Of a stretch of DNA of 64,000 nt, positions 38,780 to 48,266 are shown in pieces. Position numbers and translations under genes: made by a program. How positions within the stretch are numbered: position 1 is the stretch's first letter; each line of letters starts with the position of its first letter. Source of the DNA: Desulfobotulus pelophilus (GTDB lineage Bacteria > Desulfobacterota > Desulfobacteria > Desulfobacterales > ASO4-4). The notes beneath the pieces were generated by a model. It had not been told where the DNA came from and ran no database searches. It worked only from the letters and a program-made list of their open reading frames with translations. The stretch covers positions 62,001 through 126,000 of the forward strand of contig NZ_JAPFPW010000001.1 in the NCBI RefSeq assembly GCF_026155325.1, in the 5' to 3' direction.

Positions 38780-39805
38780 ATGTCATTGAACGAACCTATT
38801 TATGTTAACTGGACGGACATGATCAGGCCCGATAAGATCCAGGTGGAGACAACAGAAGAATACGGTAAATTTGTATTCGAACCCCTGGAGCGTGGTTTCG
38901 GGACTACCATTGGCAACGCACTGCGGAGGACAATTCTTTCTTCTCTGCATGGTGCTGCTATTGTTTCCGTTAAGTTCGAAGATGTAATGCACGAGTTCAC
39001 GACTATTCCCCATGTCTTGGAAGATGTCAGTGAAATTATTTTTAACCTCAAGGAAGTTCGTCTGAAAACGGAAGATCTTGAGCCTCAGACTATCCGAATT
39101 GATGTGGCTGAAGGAAGGGCCATCACTGCTGCAGATATTGTGTCTGATAACGGCAGGGTTTGCGTTCTGAATCCTGAGCAGTACATTGCTACACTCAATC
39201 CTGGTGGTCGGCTGCAAATTGAAATGACCGTAAAAAGCGGCAAGGGATATGCACTGGCTGTATCCAATAAAGATCCGGAAGCATCCGTGGGAACACTTGC
39301 CATAGATTCGGTCTTTTCACCCATTCAGCGGGTTCTTTATACCGTTGGCAATGCACGTGTGGGCCAGAAGACAGACTATGACAAGTTGACACTGGAAGTC
39401 TGGACAGATGGTAGTGTAGCTCCTGAAGACGCCGTTGCTTACGCAGCAAAAATTCTCAAAGAGCAGTTGTCTGTATTTATTAATTTTGATGAAGAGGTTG
39501 TGCCGGAAGCTTCTGTTGAGGAAGAAGAAAGTACCAGCCGTGAATTTAACGAGCACTTGTACCGGAATGTGGATGAGCTTGAACTTTCTGTCCGGAGTGC
39601 CAACTGCCTGAAAAATGCTAAAATCTTAAAAATTTGGCAGCTGGTCCAAAAAAGTGAAAATGAGATGCTCAAGACCAAGAATTTCGGCCGCAAATCTTTG
39701 AATGAGATCAAGGAAGTCCTGTCGGACATGGGACTGTCCCTCGGTATGAAACTTGAGGGGTTTGTGCCCTTGGAAGATGAAGCGGCTGAGGAAGACGACG
39801 AGTAG
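38780..39805 (+). CDS. rpoA: RNA polymerase alpha subunit
   Basis: The 341-residue subunit has the dimerising N-terminal domain ([20 protein letters not shown], 20 residues) and the C-terminal DNA-binding domain with [13 protein letters not shown] and [13 protein letters not shown], which contacts UP elements and activators. An acidic tail [10 protein letters not shown] ends it. It lies between rpsD and rplQ, as in most bacteria. Confidence 0.98.
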   Translation: MSLNEPIYVNWTDMIRPDKIQVETTEEYGKFVFEPLERGFGTTIGNALRRTILSSLHGAAIVSVKFEDVMHEFTTIPHVLEDVSEIIFNLKEVRLKTEDLEPQTIRIDVAEGRAITAADIVSDNGRVCVLNPEQYIATLNPGGRLQIEMTVKSGKGYALAVSNKDPEASVGTLAIDSVFSPIQRVLYTVGNARVGQKTDYDKLTLEVWTDGSVAPEDAVAYAAKILKEQLSVFINFDEEVVPEASVEEEESTSREFNEHLYRNVDELELSVRSANCLKNAKILKIWQLVQKSENEMLKTKNFGRKSLNEIKEVLSDMGLSLGMKLEGFVPLEDEAAEEDDE

Positions 39806-39816
39806 GAGAGCGGAGC

Positions 39817-40203
39817 ATGCGACACAGAAAAGCAGGCGTAAAACTCAATCGTACATCCAGCCATCGGGATGCCATGTTCCGTAACATGGTAACGTCCATG
39901 ATCAAACACGGCCGTATTCGTACAACGGATGTGAAGGCCAAGGAATTGCGCCGCTGGGTTGACAAGATGGTAACCCTCGCTAAACGTGGAGACCTGCACG
40001 CAAGACGTCAGGCACTTTCCGTTATCAGGGAAAAAAATGTTGTCCATCAGCTTTTTGCTGAAGCGCAGGATCGTTTCGGTCACCGGCCTGGTGGCTACAC
40101 CCGTATCATTAAGCTGGGAAACCGGGCTGGTGATGCGGCACCCATGGCTTTGATTGAATTTGTTGATCCGGCACCTGTTGCAACGGGTGTGGCTGAAGCC
40201 TGA
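39817..40203 (+). CDS. rplQ: Ribosomal protein bL17
   Basis: The 128-residue protein has [20 protein letters not shown] and [19 protein letters not shown]. It closes the long ribosomal superlocus and is followed within 10 bases by a strong terminator. Confidence 0.97.
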   Translation: MRHRKAGVKLNRTSSHRDAMFRNMVTSMIKHGRIRTTDVKAKELRRWVDKMVTLAKRGDLHARRQALSVIREKNVVHQLFAEAQDRFGHRPGGYTRIIKLGNRAGDAAPMALIEFVDPAPVATGVAEA

Positions 40204-40212
40204 TGCTGGTTG

Positions 40213-40242
40213 AAAAAAGGCCGGTTTTTCCGGCCTTTTTTT
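40213..40242 (+). terminator. Intrinsic terminator after rplQ
   Basis: Six A and GGCCGG (40219-40224) pair with CCGGCC (40230-40235) and the following seven T around a five-base T loop. This is a textbook Rho-independent terminator closing the alpha operon. Confidence 0.9.
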
Positions 40243-40313
40243 ATTGTCTGATGATATCCCTCAGTATTGATGACTGACAGGATGTTTTGTTTGTGTTTGG
40301 ATGATTATACAGT

Positions 40314-40352
40314 AAAGGTGCCTTTTCCCCGGTGGAAAAGAGCACCTTTTTT
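40314..40352 (+). terminator. Second strong terminator upstream of pstS
   Basis: AAAGGTGC plus CTTTTCC (40314-40328) pair with GGAAAAG, one bulged A, and GCACCTTT (40334-40349) around a five-base loop, and six T continue to 40352. No gene lies between it and the rplQ terminator 70 bases earlier. It may back up that terminator, end a short unseen transcript, or act as an attenuator in a pstS leader. Confidence 0.75.
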
Positions 40353-40480
40353 GTTCAGGCTGACAGAAATCGCATTTTCCCCTAATCTTTTCTGAACAAA
40401 TTTCTTTTATCCTGCCTCAAGTGATGCGCTGACACCCCTTCGGTGTTCCGGTTACACAATACGATTAAGGAGAAGAAAAG

Positions 40481-41296
40481 ATGCTCAGAAAAACCGGTCT
40501 GTTGTTTATTGCCCTTGCTTTCCTTTGCATGGGAAGCGGAGCAGCCTCTGCCGAAAGACTTTCCATCAACGGTTCCACAACCGTACTCCCAGCAGCTCAG
40601 AAGCTTGCGGAAGCTTTCATGAAGGTTCGTCCTGACGTAACAGTTTCTGTTGCGGGCGGAGGTTCAGGTAATGGTATCAAAGCCATTATTGACGGAACTA
40701 CCCACGTAGGCAACTCCTCGCGCTTTATCAGAAACAGTGAAGTCAGAATGGCCGTTGAAAAGGATACCTATCCGGTTCCTTTCCGCATTGCCCTTGATTG
40801 TATCGTGCCCGTTGTTCATCCTGGTAATCCCGTTAACGATCTTACTATCGACCAGCTGAGGGATATGTACACAGGCAAGATCCGGAACTGGAAAGAGGTG
40901 GGGGGCAGGGATATGCGCGTAGTGGTCATCTCCAGAGATTCTTCATCAGGGACCTTTGAATCATGGGGGGATCTTGTGATGAATAAAGAGCGTGTGGTGC
41001 CCAGTGCCCTGACAGTTCCTTCCAATGGTGGTCTGGTTCAGGCAATCTCAACGACTCCCGGTGCCATCGGTTATATTGCTCTGGGTTATGTGAATAAAGA
41101 TGTGAAGATTGTTTCCGTGGATGGCGTGATGGGCAGTGAGGAGAATACTATCAGTGGACGCTATCCCATTTCGAGGCCTCTTTTCATGTTCACCAGAGGC
41201 TGGCCTGAAGGCGTGACATTAGATTTCATCAATTTTGTATTTTCTAAAAAAGGGCAGGAAGAAGTTAAGGCCGCTGGAAGCATATCTGTTTACTGA
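40481..41296 (+). CDS. pstS: PstS, periplasmic phosphate-binding protein
   Basis: The 271-residue product has a clear Sec signal peptide (hydrophobic 6-20, cleavage predicted after ASA at residue 24). The binding protein follows: LSINGSTTVLPAAQKLAEAF, SVAGGGSGNGIKAII, then SRDSSSGTFESW, segments that hold phosphate in PstS. AAGGAG precedes the ATG. It captures phosphate for the PstCAB transporter. A hairpin after the gene probably keeps PstS in excess over the membrane parts. Confidence 0.94.
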   Translation: MLRKTGLLFIALAFLCMGSGAASAERLSINGSTTVLPAAQKLAEAFMKVRPDVTVSVAGGGSGNGIKAIIDGTTHVGNSSRFIRNSEVRMAVEKDTYPVPFRIALDCIVPVVHPGNPVNDLTIDQLRDMYTGKIRNWKEVGGRDMRVVVISRDSSSGTFESWGDLVMNKERVVPSALTVPSNGGLVQAISTTPGAIGYIALGYVNKDVKIVSVDGVMGSEENTISGRYPISRPLFMFTRGWPEGVTLDFINFVFSKKGQEEVKAAGSISVY

Positions 41297-41322
41297 TTGT
41301 CATAATACAAAACATAAAAGAT

Positions 41323-41364
41323 GCGGTGTGTGGATGATTCGACAAAGCACACACCGCTTTTTTT
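41323..41364 (+). terminator. Terminator-like hairpin between pstS and pstC
   Basis: GCGGTGTGTG (41323-41332) pairs perfectly with CACACACCGC (41348-41357) around a 15-base loop, followed by seven T. Such hairpins after binding-protein genes usually give partial read-through, so PstS is made in excess of PstCAB. Confidence 0.85.
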
Positions 41365-41387
41365 ACATTTATCATAAGGAAATTAAC

Positions 41388-42281
41388 ATGGCGGTTTTAC
41401 GCAATAGGACGGAAAAAGCGATTCATTGGCTTTTTTTGAGTATTGCCATGGTTTCCATCGGTATTCTGGTCCTGATCATGTTCTTTCTGTTTAACGAGGG
41501 GTTGCCAATTTTTAAGACCGTCACGGTGCAGGAGTTTGTTCTGGGTCATTACTGGTACCCTACGGATGATCCTGCGGATTACGGCATTTTTCCCCTTATT
41601 GTCGCCTCTCTCTTCGTTACCCTGCTTTCGGCTGTTATTTCTATTCCCCTTGGGGTCATGACGGCGGTCTATCTTTCAGAAATTGCATCGAGAAGGGTGG
41701 CAGAACTGGTGAAGCCTGTTGTGGAACTGCTGGCTGCCCTTCCCAGTGTGGTTATCGGATTTTTTGGTATGGTGCTGGTGGGACCTTTTCTTCAGAAAGC
41801 ATTTGGTATCCCCATCGGCTTGAATCTTTTCAATGCATCTCTGATGCTGGCGTTCATGTCTATTCCCACCATCTGTTCCATTGCGGAAGATGCCTTGTAT
41901 TCTGTGCCGAATTCCCTGAGGGAAGCTTCTCTTGCTCTAGGAGCAACGGAGTTGGAGACCATCGTCAAGGTAATTGTCCCGGCAGGACTTTCCGGTATAA
42001 GTACGGCTATTATTTTGGGTATGAGCCGGGCCATCGGTGAAACCATGGTGGTTCTCATGGTGGCAGGTGGGGCAGCCATGCTGCCGGGTTCCATTTTTGA
42101 TCCCGTGCGGCCCATGCCTGCCAGCATTGCGTCAGAAATGGCTGAGGCTCCCTTCAGGGGTGAACACTACCATGCGCTTTTTGCCATTGGTATCGTGCTT
42201 TTTCTGTTCACTATGGCTTTTAATCTGGTGGCGGACCAGATTGCACAGCGTTATAAGCAAAGCGGGGAGGCGTCATTATGA
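41388..42281 (+). CDS. pstC: PstC, phosphate ABC transporter permease
   Basis: The 297-residue permease starts at the ATG at 41388 (AAGGA upstream); a longer in-frame opening runs back through the terminator hairpin into pstS and is not plausible. It has about six membrane helices and the EAA loop LREASLALGATELETIVKVIVPA-type sequence that contacts PstB. Its stop overlaps the pstA ATG by four bases. Confidence 0.94.
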   Translation: MAVLRNRTEKAIHWLFLSIAMVSIGILVLIMFFLFNEGLPIFKTVTVQEFVLGHYWYPTDDPADYGIFPLIVASLFVTLLSAVISIPLGVMTAVYLSEIASRRVAELVKPVVELLAALPSVVIGFFGMVLVGPFLQKAFGIPIGLNLFNASLMLAFMSIPTICSIAEDALYSVPNSLREASLALGATELETIVKVIVPAGLSGISTAIILGMSRAIGETMVVLMVAGGAAMLPGSIFDPVRPMPASIASEMAEAPFRGEHYHALFAIGIVLFLFTMAFNLVADQIAQRYKQSGEASL

Positions 42282-43204
42282 GAGATCAGTCCCAAGGGGC
42301 TCTTATGGATGAACAAGTTGGATTTGTAAGTATTTTTGAAAAGGGAGGTGGCCTGGGAGGGCGGCGCAGGGTACAGGCGCTGTGGTTTGCTTTCTTCAGA
42401 GGGGCAGCTCTTATCAACGGATTTGCCCTTGGTCTCATACTTTTCTTCATGTTTTCCAGGGGCTGGCAGGCCATTTCATGGGAGTTTCTCACCCAGCCGC
42501 CCAGAGATTCCATGACAGCTGGTGGTATTTTTCCCTGCATTATAGGTACGCTCGGTCTGGCTCTGGGAGCCATTGCCGTGGCCCTGCCCATCGGTGTCGC
42601 CTCAGCCATCTACCTGAACGAATATGCCAGTTCGGGAAAAATTATGCGGATTATCCGTCTGGGCATCAGTAACCTTGCAGGTGTTCCTTCTGTGGTTTTC
42701 GGACTTTTTGGTCTGGCATTTTTTTGTATCATGCTGGGTATGGGGGTGAGTCTTGCAGCAGGGGCGCTTACTCTTGGTGCCATGACACTGCCAGTGATCA
42801 TCGGTGCCACGGAAGAAGCCCTGAAATCAGTTCCCGACACGTACAGGGAAGCTTCTCTGGGGCTGGGAGCTACCCGGTGGCAGACCATATGGCGGGTGGT
42901 ACTGCCTTCAGCTCTCCCCGGAATTCTAACAGGGGCAATTCTCGGTGTCAGTCGGGCTGCTGGAGAGACAGCTCCTGTTATGTTCACGGCGGCTGTATTT
43001 TTTACTCCGAAGATTCCTTCTTCAATTATGGATGAGGTGATGGCTCTGCCCTATCATATTTACGTTCTGGCAACGGCGGGAACCAATATTGAGCAGACCA
43101 GACCCCTGCAGTACGGAACGGCTCTGGTGCTGATAGCCCTTGTATTGGGCATGAATTTTGTGGCTATTGTTTACCGTTCGAAGCTGCGTAAAAAAATGCG
43201 TTGA
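42278..43204 (+). CDS. pstA: PstA, phosphate ABC transporter permease
   Basis: The 308-residue partner of PstC has six predicted membrane helices and the EAA motif YREASLGLGATRWQTIWRVV (20 residues). The segment SRAAGETAPVMFTAA is typical of PstA. The N-terminal 30 residues are charged and cytoplasmic. It is coupled to pstC through ATGA. Confidence 0.94.
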   Translation: MRDQSQGALMDEQVGFVSIFEKGGGLGGRRRVQALWFAFFRGAALINGFALGLILFFMFSRGWQAISWEFLTQPPRDSMTAGGIFPCIIGTLGLALGAIAVALPIGVASAIYLNEYASSGKIMRIIRLGISNLAGVPSVVFGLFGLAFFCIMLGMGVSLAAGALTLGAMTLPVIIGATEEALKSVPDTYREASLGLGATRWQTIWRVVLPSALPGILTGAILGVSRAAGETAPVMFTAAVFFTPKIPSSIMDEVMALPYHIYVLATAGTNIEQTRPLQYGTALVLIALVLGMNFVAIVYRSKLRKKMR

Positions 43205-43253
43205 GAATGAGGGAACAGGTTGGTTACCGGTATGGTGAGATAAAGGGTGAGCC

Positions 43254-44015
43254 ATGGAAAAGAAATGGAAAATGCAGGCCAGAGGACTGAGTTTTTATTA
43301 CGGTAATTTTCAGGCACTGTACGATATTGAGCTGGGTTTTCGGGAGAGGGATGTAACGGCACTGATTGGTCCTTCGGGGTGTGGTAAAAGTACTTTTCTG
43401 CGCTGTCTGAACCGGATGAATGATTTGATTCCCATCAGTCGGGTTAAGGGAGAAGTGCTGCTGGGTGATGAGAATATTTATGCTCCTTCCGTGGATGTGG
43501 TCCGTCTTCGGAGAAGAATCGGTATGGTTTTTCAGAAACCGAACCCTTTCCCCAAGAGTATTTTTGAGAATGTGGCCTACGGGCTACGGGTAAACGGGGT
43601 CAGGGACAAAAATATGATTGCAGGGCAAGTGGAAAAAAGTCTGCGGCAGGCAGCTCTCTGGGAGGAAGTGAAGGACAGGCTGCAGGAGTCAGCCCTTGGG
43701 ATGAGCGGCGGACAGCAGCAGCGCTTGTGTATTGCCAGGGCCCTTGCCGTTGAGCCGGAGGTTCTGCTCATGGATGAGCCAGCTTCTGCGCTGGATCCTC
43801 TGGCAACCCAGAAGATTGAGGAGCTGATACATGAACTGAAAAAGGTCTATTCGATTATTATTGTCACTCATAATATGCAGCAGGCAGCCAGGGTTTCTGA
43901 TGTCACAGCATTTTTTTACATGGGGCATATTATTGAAACAGGTGATACGGACACCATTTTTACCAATCCTAAGAACAAACAAACGGAAGAATACATCACC
44001 GGCCGTTTTGGTTGA
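43254..44015 (+). CDS. pstB: PstB, phosphate ABC transporter ATPase
   Basis: The 253-residue ATPase has Walker [11 protein letters not shown] loop [11 protein letters not shown], signature [16 protein letters not shown], Walker [14 protein letters not shown] and the switch histidine in IVTHNMQQA. The CLNRMNDL segment after Walker A and QKPNPFP are hallmarks of PstB. It lies between pstA and phoU. Confidence 0.97.
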   Translation: MEKKWKMQARGLSFYYGNFQALYDIELGFRERDVTALIGPSGCGKSTFLRCLNRMNDLIPISRVKGEVLLGDENIYAPSVDVVRLRRRIGMVFQKPNPFPKSIFENVAYGLRVNGVRDKNMIAGQVEKSLRQAALWEEVKDRLQESALGMSGGQQQRLCIARALAVEPEVLLMDEPASALDPLATQKIEELIHELKKVYSIIIVTHNMQQAARVSDVTAFFYMGHIIETGDTDTIFTNPKNKQTEEYITGRFG

Positions 44016-44033
44016 TGGGAAAAGGAATAACCA

Positions 44034-44696
44034 ATGAGTTTATTTCTGCATAATGAGCTGGAAAGTCTCAAAAAAAATCTTCTTTCTTTGGGGACTATGG
44101 TGGAAGACCGTGTGCACAGAGTCAGTACTTCTATTGTATCCATGGATCATGAAGTGGCCAGACAGGTAGTATCCACTGACCATGAAATTGATGAACGGGA
44201 GGTGGAAATTGAAGAGGAATGTTTAAAGATTATAGCCTTGTATCAGCCTGTTGCCGTGGATTTGCGCTTTTTAGTATGTGTGATTAAAATCAATAATGAT
44301 CTTGAGCGCATTGCTGATCTGGCTGTGAACATTGGCCGTAGGGTCATGACCATGGCATCGGCAACCCGGCATGTGCCATTTTATGATTATACGGCTATGG
44401 CTGCGAAGGTTGGCAGCATGCTGCAGAAAAGCCTGGATGCCTTCGTTACTATGGATGCGGGGCTGGCCAATGCGGTTCGGGCTATGGATGATGAAGTGGA
44501 TGTCATGAATAAAGATGTGTACGACAGGGTGAAAAAACGTATGGGGGGGGATCCTGAGAATGTTGGATATCTCATTAATATGTTCCTTATTTCACGACAC
44601 CTGGAGCGGATAGCCGATCATGCTACCAACATAGCCGAAGAAGTGATTTATGTAATTGAAGGGCAGATAGTCCGTCATAGTCAGGCCCGGGTATAA
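44034..44696 (+). CDS. phoU: PhoU, phosphate-signalling regulator
   Basis: The 220-residue all-helical protein contains two PhoU repeats, each with the metal-binding type motif: NNDLERIADLAVNIGRR in the first and SRHLERIADHATNIAEE in the second. PhoU links PstSCAB activity to the PhoR kinase and keeps the regulon off when phosphate is plentiful. It is followed 10 bases later by phoB. Confidence 0.95.
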   Translation: MSLFLHNELESLKKNLLSLGTMVEDRVHRVSTSIVSMDHEVARQVVSTDHEIDEREVEIEEECLKIIALYQPVAVDLRFLVCVIKINNDLERIADLAVNIGRRVMTMASATRHVPFYDYTAMAAKVGSMLQKSLDAFVTMDAGLANAVRAMDDEVDVMNKDVYDRVKKRMGGDPENVGYLINMFLISRHLERIADHATNIAEEVIYVIEGQIVRHSQARV

Positions 44697-44706
44697 GGGG
44701 AGTTAT

Positions 44707-45405
44707 ATGGCCAGGGAAACGATCCTCGTTGTGGATGATGAAGAAGATATTGTGGAGTTGATCCGTTACCATCTCAGCCGGGAAGGATATCAAGTTCAGA
44801 TGGCCAGAAGCGGTGAAGACGCCTTACGTCTCATCCAAAATCAGCCTCCTGACCTGGTTGTGCTGGATTTGATGCTGCCTGGTCTGGACGGGCTGGAAGT
44901 AACACGCCGTGTCCGCAGACAGGCCCGGGGAGGGAGTCTTCCCATTGTCATGCTCACGGCAAAGGGAGAAGAGGCCGACGTAGTAACCGGTCTTGAGCTC
45001 GGAGCCGATGACTATGTTGCCAAGCCTTTCAGCCCGCGCATTCTTCTGGCCCGTATCCGTTCCGTACTCCGGAGGCAGCAGGTTCCTTGGGTTGATCAGC
45101 AGGGGGAGGCGGAGCCTCCGCTGGAAATGGGAGGGCTTGTCATTCATCCGGGACGTCATGAGGTTCTTGCGGATGGAGAAGCTCTGGTTCTCACATGGTC
45201 GGAATTTCAGATCCTTTATTTTCTGGCCCGCCGCCCGGGGTGGGTGTTCACCCGTACTCAGATTGTGGATGCCATCCATGGGGATGATTATCCGGTAACG
45301 GATCGGAGCGTGGACGTCCAGATTGTGGGTCTGCGGAAAAAGCTCCGCTCATATGGAAAACGAATCGAAACGGTACGCGGGGTTGGGTACCGTTTCAAGG
45401 AGTAA
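44707..45405 (+). CDS. phoB: PhoB-type response regulator
   Basis: The 232-residue regulator has a receiver domain (VVDDEEDIVELI; phospho-acceptor in VVLDLMLPGLDGLEV; conserved lysine in DYVAKPF). An OmpR-type winged helix follows (about 130-230; TRTQIVDAIHGDDYPVTDRSVDV). It activates phosphate-starvation genes through Pho boxes. It directly precedes its probable kinase phoR. I could not find a convincing Pho box upstream of pstS by eye. Confidence 0.92.
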   Translation: MARETILVVDDEEDIVELIRYHLSREGYQVQMARSGEDALRLIQNQPPDLVVLDLMLPGLDGLEVTRRVRRQARGGSLPIVMLTAKGEEADVVTGLELGADDYVAKPFSPRILLARIRSVLRRQQVPWVDQQGEAEPPLEMGGLVIHPGRHEVLADGEALVLTWSEFQILYFLARRPGWVFTRTQIVDAIHGDDYPVTDRSVDVQIVGLRKKLRSYGKRIETVRGVGYRFKE

Positions 45406-45414
45406 AAAGAGTAT

Positions 45415-47187
45415 ATGGTGAGGAAACGAACTCTTTTGTGGCAGCTCTACCCTTCCTATTTTCTGGTAATTTTCATTGGTCTGGTTGCGGTGAGTCTATA
45501 TGCAGCGGGAACCATGAAAACTTTTTTTCTGGATAATACGGAAAAAGAGTTGATGGCCAAGGCCTTTATTTTAAAGCCAAAGATGATCTCACTCCTGTCA
45601 GAGAGAAAGTATGATGAGCTGAATCGCATCTGCCGGGAAACAGGGCTTGTTTCTGAGACCCGATTTACCGTTGTTCTGGCTTCGGGCCTTGTTGTGGGTG
45701 ACAGTCTTGAAATACCGTCAGACATGGAGAATCATAAAGACAGAATAGAAATTGCGAAAGCGGCATCCGGAGGGATAGGAGTGGTTTCCCGATATTCGGA
45801 AACCGTGAATCATGCCATGATGTACGTGGCCATACCCCTTGAGAACAGGGGAGAGCTGGCAGGCGTGCTGAGGGCAGCGGTACCCATTACGGCGATCGAC
45901 AGTCTGATGAATGCTTTTCGTATGCGGATTTTTCTCTGCGGAGCTCTGGTTCTTGTTTTTGCAGCAGGACTTTCCTTGCTGATTTCCCGTAAACTGACAC
46001 AGCCGCTTCTGCTTCTGAAGGATGGTGCTAACCGTTTTGCAGGGGGCGACTTTTCCCACAGGCTGTTTGTTCCCGCCATAGAAGAAATGGGTGCGCTTGC
46101 TGAGGCTATGAACCGTATGGCTTCCGATCTGGATGGGCGGATCCGTCTTGTGGTCAGACAGAAGAATGAGCTGGAGGCTGTGCTGTCCAGTATGCAGGAG
46201 GGGGTGATAGCTTTGGATGCAGAAGGGCGAATACTGCGGCTTAATCAGGCTGCTGCCTCAATGTTTAGCGTGGCTCCCATGGCTTATGAAGGAAAGAATG
46301 TGTACGAGGTTGTGAGAAATCTGGAGGTCTTACGCTTTGTAGACAGGGCTTTTGCTGCCGACTGCGGAGTTGAGGCGGATATGGATCTTTATCAGTATGG
46401 TAAAAAGAAGGTGCATGCCCACAGTTCTCCACTCCTGGATGGGTATAACCGCCGTATGGGAACCCTTTTTGTACTTCAGGATGTAACCCAGTTGCGCAGA
46501 CTGGAACATATGCGTAGAGATTTTGTGGCCAATGTTTCCCATGAGATCAAAACGCCGCTTACAGCTATCAAGGGTTTTGTGGAAACCATCCGGGAAGCCG
46601 GTGGTGTGGAGCCCGAAGAGGTGCAGCGGTTTATGGCAATTATTGACAGGAATGTCAACCGCCTGATTTTCCTTGTGGATGACCTGTTAAAGCTATCCAG
46701 TATTGAGCAGGAAGGAGATTCCGGAGATCTGCTTCTGGAAGAAAAATCTGTTAAAGACTGTCTTAGTGCTGCGATTCAGATCTGTTCGGCTAAGGCAGAG
46801 GAAAAGAATATTGAAATCTTGATGGAATGCCCGGATGACTGTGTGGTTCCCATGGACAGTCATCTGATGGAACATGCGGCCGTAAACCTTTTGGATAATG
46901 CCCTGAAGTATTCACCGGACCATAGCAGAATTCATATCCGTGTCTTTCAAGAGGATAATGGGATTACAATTACCTTCACGGACAGCGGTATGGGCATTGC
47001 CGAAGAACATCTGGGGCGGCTTTTTGAACGTTTTTACCGTGTGGACAAGGCAAGGAGCCGTAAGCTGGGAGGTACGGGACTGGGGCTTGCCATCGTCAAG
47101 CATATCATGAATGCCCATGGAGGGAGGGTTGCGGTCCATAGCCGCCTTGGTGAAGGAAGTGTGTTTTCCCTTTTTTTGCCCCTATAA
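45415..47187 (+). CDS. phoR: PhoR-type sensor histidine kinase
   Basis: The 590-residue kinase has two membrane helices (about 12-33 and 168-190) flanking a periplasmic domain of about 130 residues. A HAMP domain, a PAS domain (AVLSSMQEGVIALDAEGRIL, 20 residues) and the dimerisation helix with phospho-histidine in FVANVSHEIKTPLTAIKGF follow. The ATPase domain has boxes NLLDNALKYSP, DSGMGI and GGTGLGLAIVK. The sizeable periplasmic domain differs from E. coli PhoR and suggests an extra signal input. Confidence 0.92.
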   Translation: MVRKRTLLWQLYPSYFLVIFIGLVAVSLYAAGTMKTFFLDNTEKELMAKAFILKPKMISLLSERKYDELNRICRETGLVSETRFTVVLASGLVVGDSLEIPSDMENHKDRIEIAKAASGGIGVVSRYSETVNHAMMYVAIPLENRGELAGVLRAAVPITAIDSLMNAFRMRIFLCGALVLVFAAGLSLLISRKLTQPLLLLKDGANRFAGGDFSHRLFVPAIEEMGALAEAMNRMASDLDGRIRLVVRQKNELEAVLSSMQEGVIALDAEGRILRLNQAAASMFSVAPMAYEGKNVYEVVRNLEVLRFVDRAFAADCGVEADMDLYQYGKKKVHAHSSPLLDGYNRRMGTLFVLQDVTQLRRLEHMRRDFVANVSHEIKTPLTAIKGFVETIREAGGVEPEEVQRFMAIIDRNVNRLIFLVDDLLKLSSIEQEGDSGDLLLEEKSVKDCLSAAIQICSAKAEEKNIEILMECPDDCVVPMDSHLMEHAAVNLLDNALKYSPDHSRIHIRVFQEDNGITITFTDSGMGIAEEHLGRLFERFYRVDKARSRKLGGTGLGLAIVKHIMNAHGGRVAVHSRLGEGSVFSLFLPL

Positions 47188-47289
47188 GTTTGTATTCTAT
47201 GAAAATTGGGATATGATAAAGCATAGGTCAGTGGCTGCTGGTACGGGCCGATGAAAGGACTTCTCAGATGAAGAGGCGGGTCGGATCCC

Positions 47290-47898
47290 ATGGATCTTGG
47301 AGAGCTCAAAGAAAAATTCCAAAGCAAGGCGGTTGCCGATCTTAAGGATATCAACCTTGTTTTGAAGGCCACTCCCTTTCTTGTGCGGGAGGTTATCCGA
47401 CTGGAGGAAGCACTGGTCGAGTCGGAGAAGCGCATTGAGCGCCTGGCAGGTATGTTAAGGCGAACCCCCCCTACTTTCCGTTCCGGTAAAAAAGATCAGG
47501 CAGCCTGGAAAATATGGATGGATGAAAGGAAAAACCGCCTTTACATTCAAATTTTCGGGAAAGTGGAAAGGCGATCCGGAAAAATGATTTCCAATGCCAT
47601 TCTGGCTGTTATGGAAAATCTTCACCATGGGTTTATGGTAGTGGTAGACCTTCGAAAAATGACAGCAGATGTGGATTCCAGAACCCGATTTTATTTTCGT
47701 AAAACAGCCTATGCCTTTGGGCTGATGCAGGCAGAACCCGTTATACGCGTGATTGATGAAGGCCAGCCCCTGGATTTTCTTTTTGATAATGAGGAAAACT
47801 GTCCTTCTCTTCAGGGCTCGGGTGATGTGAATCGGGTTCGGACCATGGAAGAAGCGGATCGTCTTCTGGACAATATCGGACGACATTTGCGATCCTGA
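47290..47898 (+). CDS. Conserved-looking protein of unknown function after phoR
   Basis: I cannot name this 202-residue protein. The N-terminal 65 residues form a charged helix, possibly a coiled coil (EVIRLEEALVESEKRIERLA, 20 residues). The rest alternates strands and helices: RLYIQIFGKVERRSG, then GFMVVVDLRKMTADVDSRT and a later ARPVIRVID-like strand (EPVIRVIDEG). This order resembles STAS/SpoIIAA-type folds, which is only a guess. No signal peptide or membrane segment is seen. It lies 102 bases after phoR and may be co-transcribed. A longer antisense frame here lacks coding character. Confidence 0.7.
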   Translation: MDLGELKEKFQSKAVADLKDINLVLKATPFLVREVIRLEEALVESEKRIERLAGMLRRTPPTFRSGKKDQAAWKIWMDERKNRLYIQIFGKVERRSGKMISNAILAVMENLHHGFMVVVDLRKMTADVDSRTRFYFRKTAYAFGLMQAEPVIRVIDEGQPLDFLFDNEENCPSLQGSGDVNRVRTMEEADRLLDNIGRHLRS

Positions 47899-48266
47899 AA
47901 GCATCCTTTCCTTGCCCCGGGGCCATAGGAAGAAAGATATTTCGGGATACGGTTCTTTTGTTGATTCGGAGTCAGGGGAGTATTCCGGCTCTGAGGGTTT
48001 GTGCAAAATGTTTGCTCCGGCCTGATGCGGACTTAATGTAGGATCTGCTTTTTTCAGGGAGCAGCCCATCGTGGGGGCATTGTCATCCGGTTTTGCAGGA
48101 TGGTATGGTTGCTGTGCAGCGATGACCATGTATTCATGCCCCGGCCTCTGCCGCATGCAGACTTGTCGCGAGGTGGGTACTGACCGGGTGCTGTATAAAA
48201 CGGTCTTTCCATATGGATAATCACAGAGAATAAGGTTGCAGGGCTGTCTGGAGAGTACTCAAAGAG
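47899..48266. other. Intergenic region upstream of bioB homologue
   Basis: These 368 bases hold no convincing gene on either strand. A TATAAA at 48194-48199 could be a -10 element for the biotin synthase gene, but no good -35 lies at the right distance. I found no BirA-type operator or riboswitch by eye. Confidence 0.5.

Noticed and set aside
40353-40480. Pho box upstream of pstS
   Set aside because: CTGACAG- and CTGAACA-like words occur, but no pair of CTGTCAT-type repeats with 11-base spacing could be defended by eye.
47455-48156. 233-codon minus-strand frame opposite the unknown gene after phoR
   Set aside because: Proline/histidine-rich and featureless, whereas the plus-strand frame gives a well-formed helical and alpha/beta protein.
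47899-48266. BirA operator or biotin riboswitch-like element before bioB
   Set aside because: No TTGTTAACC-type dyad with the right spacing was found in the spacer.
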